Below, piece by piece: positions 63,371-64,000 of a DNA stretch of 64,000 nt (its first letter is position 1; each line of letters opens with the position of its first letter). Position numbers and translations under genes: made by a program. The notes beneath the pieces were generated by a model. That model searched no databases, was not told the origin of the DNA, and worked only from the letters and a program-made list of their open reading frames with translations. The stretch comes from Fratercula arctica (taxonomy: Eukaryota; Chordata; Aves; Charadriiformes; Alcidae), in the NCBI GenBank assembly GCA_947846985.1, contig CANTUZ010000004.1, positions 46,795,672 to 46,859,671 on the forward strand, written 5' to 3'.

Positions 63371-64000
63371 ACTGAGGGTTTTTTTTGGAGATAGGCTTCA
63401 AATTTTACCTATCTTCATGAAAGAAATAATGAATTTCCACAACAAGGAACTGGAAGAAAATATAATTCTGTTACCACACATGATTCACAAAATTATGTTT
63501 ATAGTGATGTTTGCTACATACTTCACCAAAGATCTTATAAAAAAGGGTGATGAGCTAAGGGAAGAGAAAAATCAGGACAAGTATGTCAGCATCAAGACAA
63601 TCTGAGCTCTCTAAATGAAAATGCTTCAGTTTTACAGTTGTCCCCTTGAAATTAACATTTTTAAAAGATTTATAAATATATTTTCTTCAAAGATAGGTAT
63701 ATATTTTATTCTGACTGTTCTTTCACAAATTCCCTGCTGATGTTCAATTGGTTTTGTCAATCGCAATTGTGAACTATAACCCCACTAGAACAAAATTCTC
63801 TATAAAACCTTCTATATGTGTTATGGCATCTGTAGAGTTAAACGTGCTGTTGTATTAAGGCAGCCTCTAAGATACATTTCTGTTCACAAGAAATCCACGC
63901 TCATCTCCAGAATAAGTGTGCTTGTTCCAAAGCCAGGTGTAGCTGTGTTAAACGCAACAAGATGGAAGAGAGGAGGTGGTACAGACAGGTCGAGGAGGGA

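Larger units (their letters stand above)
55179..64000. other. Non-coding; regulatory-looking stretches only
   Basis: Contains a T17 run, a CpG cluster at 58.2 kb, hairpins and three motif-rich stretches. 60.88-60.96 kb (gggctaaattctgttcacag) may be an old dispersed repeat. No gene seen up to the window end. Confidence 0.7.

Noticed and set aside
1..64000. A prokaryotic-style gene cluster, defence system, CRISPR array or integrated virus
   Set aside because: No long ORFs, ribosome-binding-site spacing, regularly spaced repeats, LTR pairs or viral gene signatures were found; all recognisable coding sequence is CR1.

Overview
The window reads as nuclear DNA from a bird, in a gene-poor stretch that is either intergenic or inside very long introns. 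The bird assignment rests on CR1 non-LTR retrotransposon copies. They show the sauropsid CR1 ORF2 protein signature, heavy 5' truncation, and 3' ends made of a short stem-loop followed by ATTCTATG-like octamers. Repeat content is otherwise low. No bacterial, viral or organellar gene organisation is present. I cannot name the species or chromosome.

No intact protein-coding gene, rRNA, tRNA, CRISPR array or operon could be supported. The longest open frames (161 codons at 2234-2719 on minus; others of 100-150) match no family I recognise, lack convincing exon borders, and are about what AT-rich DNA yields by chance. The only recognisable coding sequence is dead CR1 ORF2.

Layout. 1-14.2 kb: unannotatable AT-rich DNA with a few microsatellites and a 14-bp hairpin at 8.7 kb. 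14.2-14.5 kb: a perfect 60-bp tandem duplication abutting a tiny CR1 tail. 17.5-18.4 kb: homeobox-motif-rich sequence that could be a conserved element. 20.7 kb: a CR1 tail on minus. 23.3 kb: an AT-rich low-complexity block. 26.2-26.6 kb: a regulatory-looking stretch. 27.1-27.6 kb: a CR1 3' end on plus with a nearly open ORF2 C-terminus. 32.6-33.6 kb: a possible conserved element and an exon-like open segment. 36.4-38.7 kb: the largest CR1 copy (minus), which keeps endonuclease motifs and the RT C-terminal region but has lost the RT catalytic core in an internal deletion. 42.8-43.1 kb: an approximately 318-bp (AAAAG)n microsatellite. 45-55 kb: several regulatory-looking stretches, a possible 96-bp exon at 51.8 kb, an ancient tRNA-SINE-like relic near 50.1 kb, and a 12-bp repeat fused to a perfect hairpin at 54.3 kb. 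55.1 kb: an ancient CR1 tail. 58.2-58.4 kb: a local CpG cluster. 59.6-63.4 kb: further stretches rich in developmental transcription-factor motifs.

The functional content, if any, is probably cis-regulatory: blocks rich in TAATTA/TTAATTA, CCAAT and POU/HOX-like motifs look like long-range enhancers of the kind found in bird gene deserts. That is inference from motif content only; cross-species alignment would decide it. I found no evidence for a novel multi-gene system.
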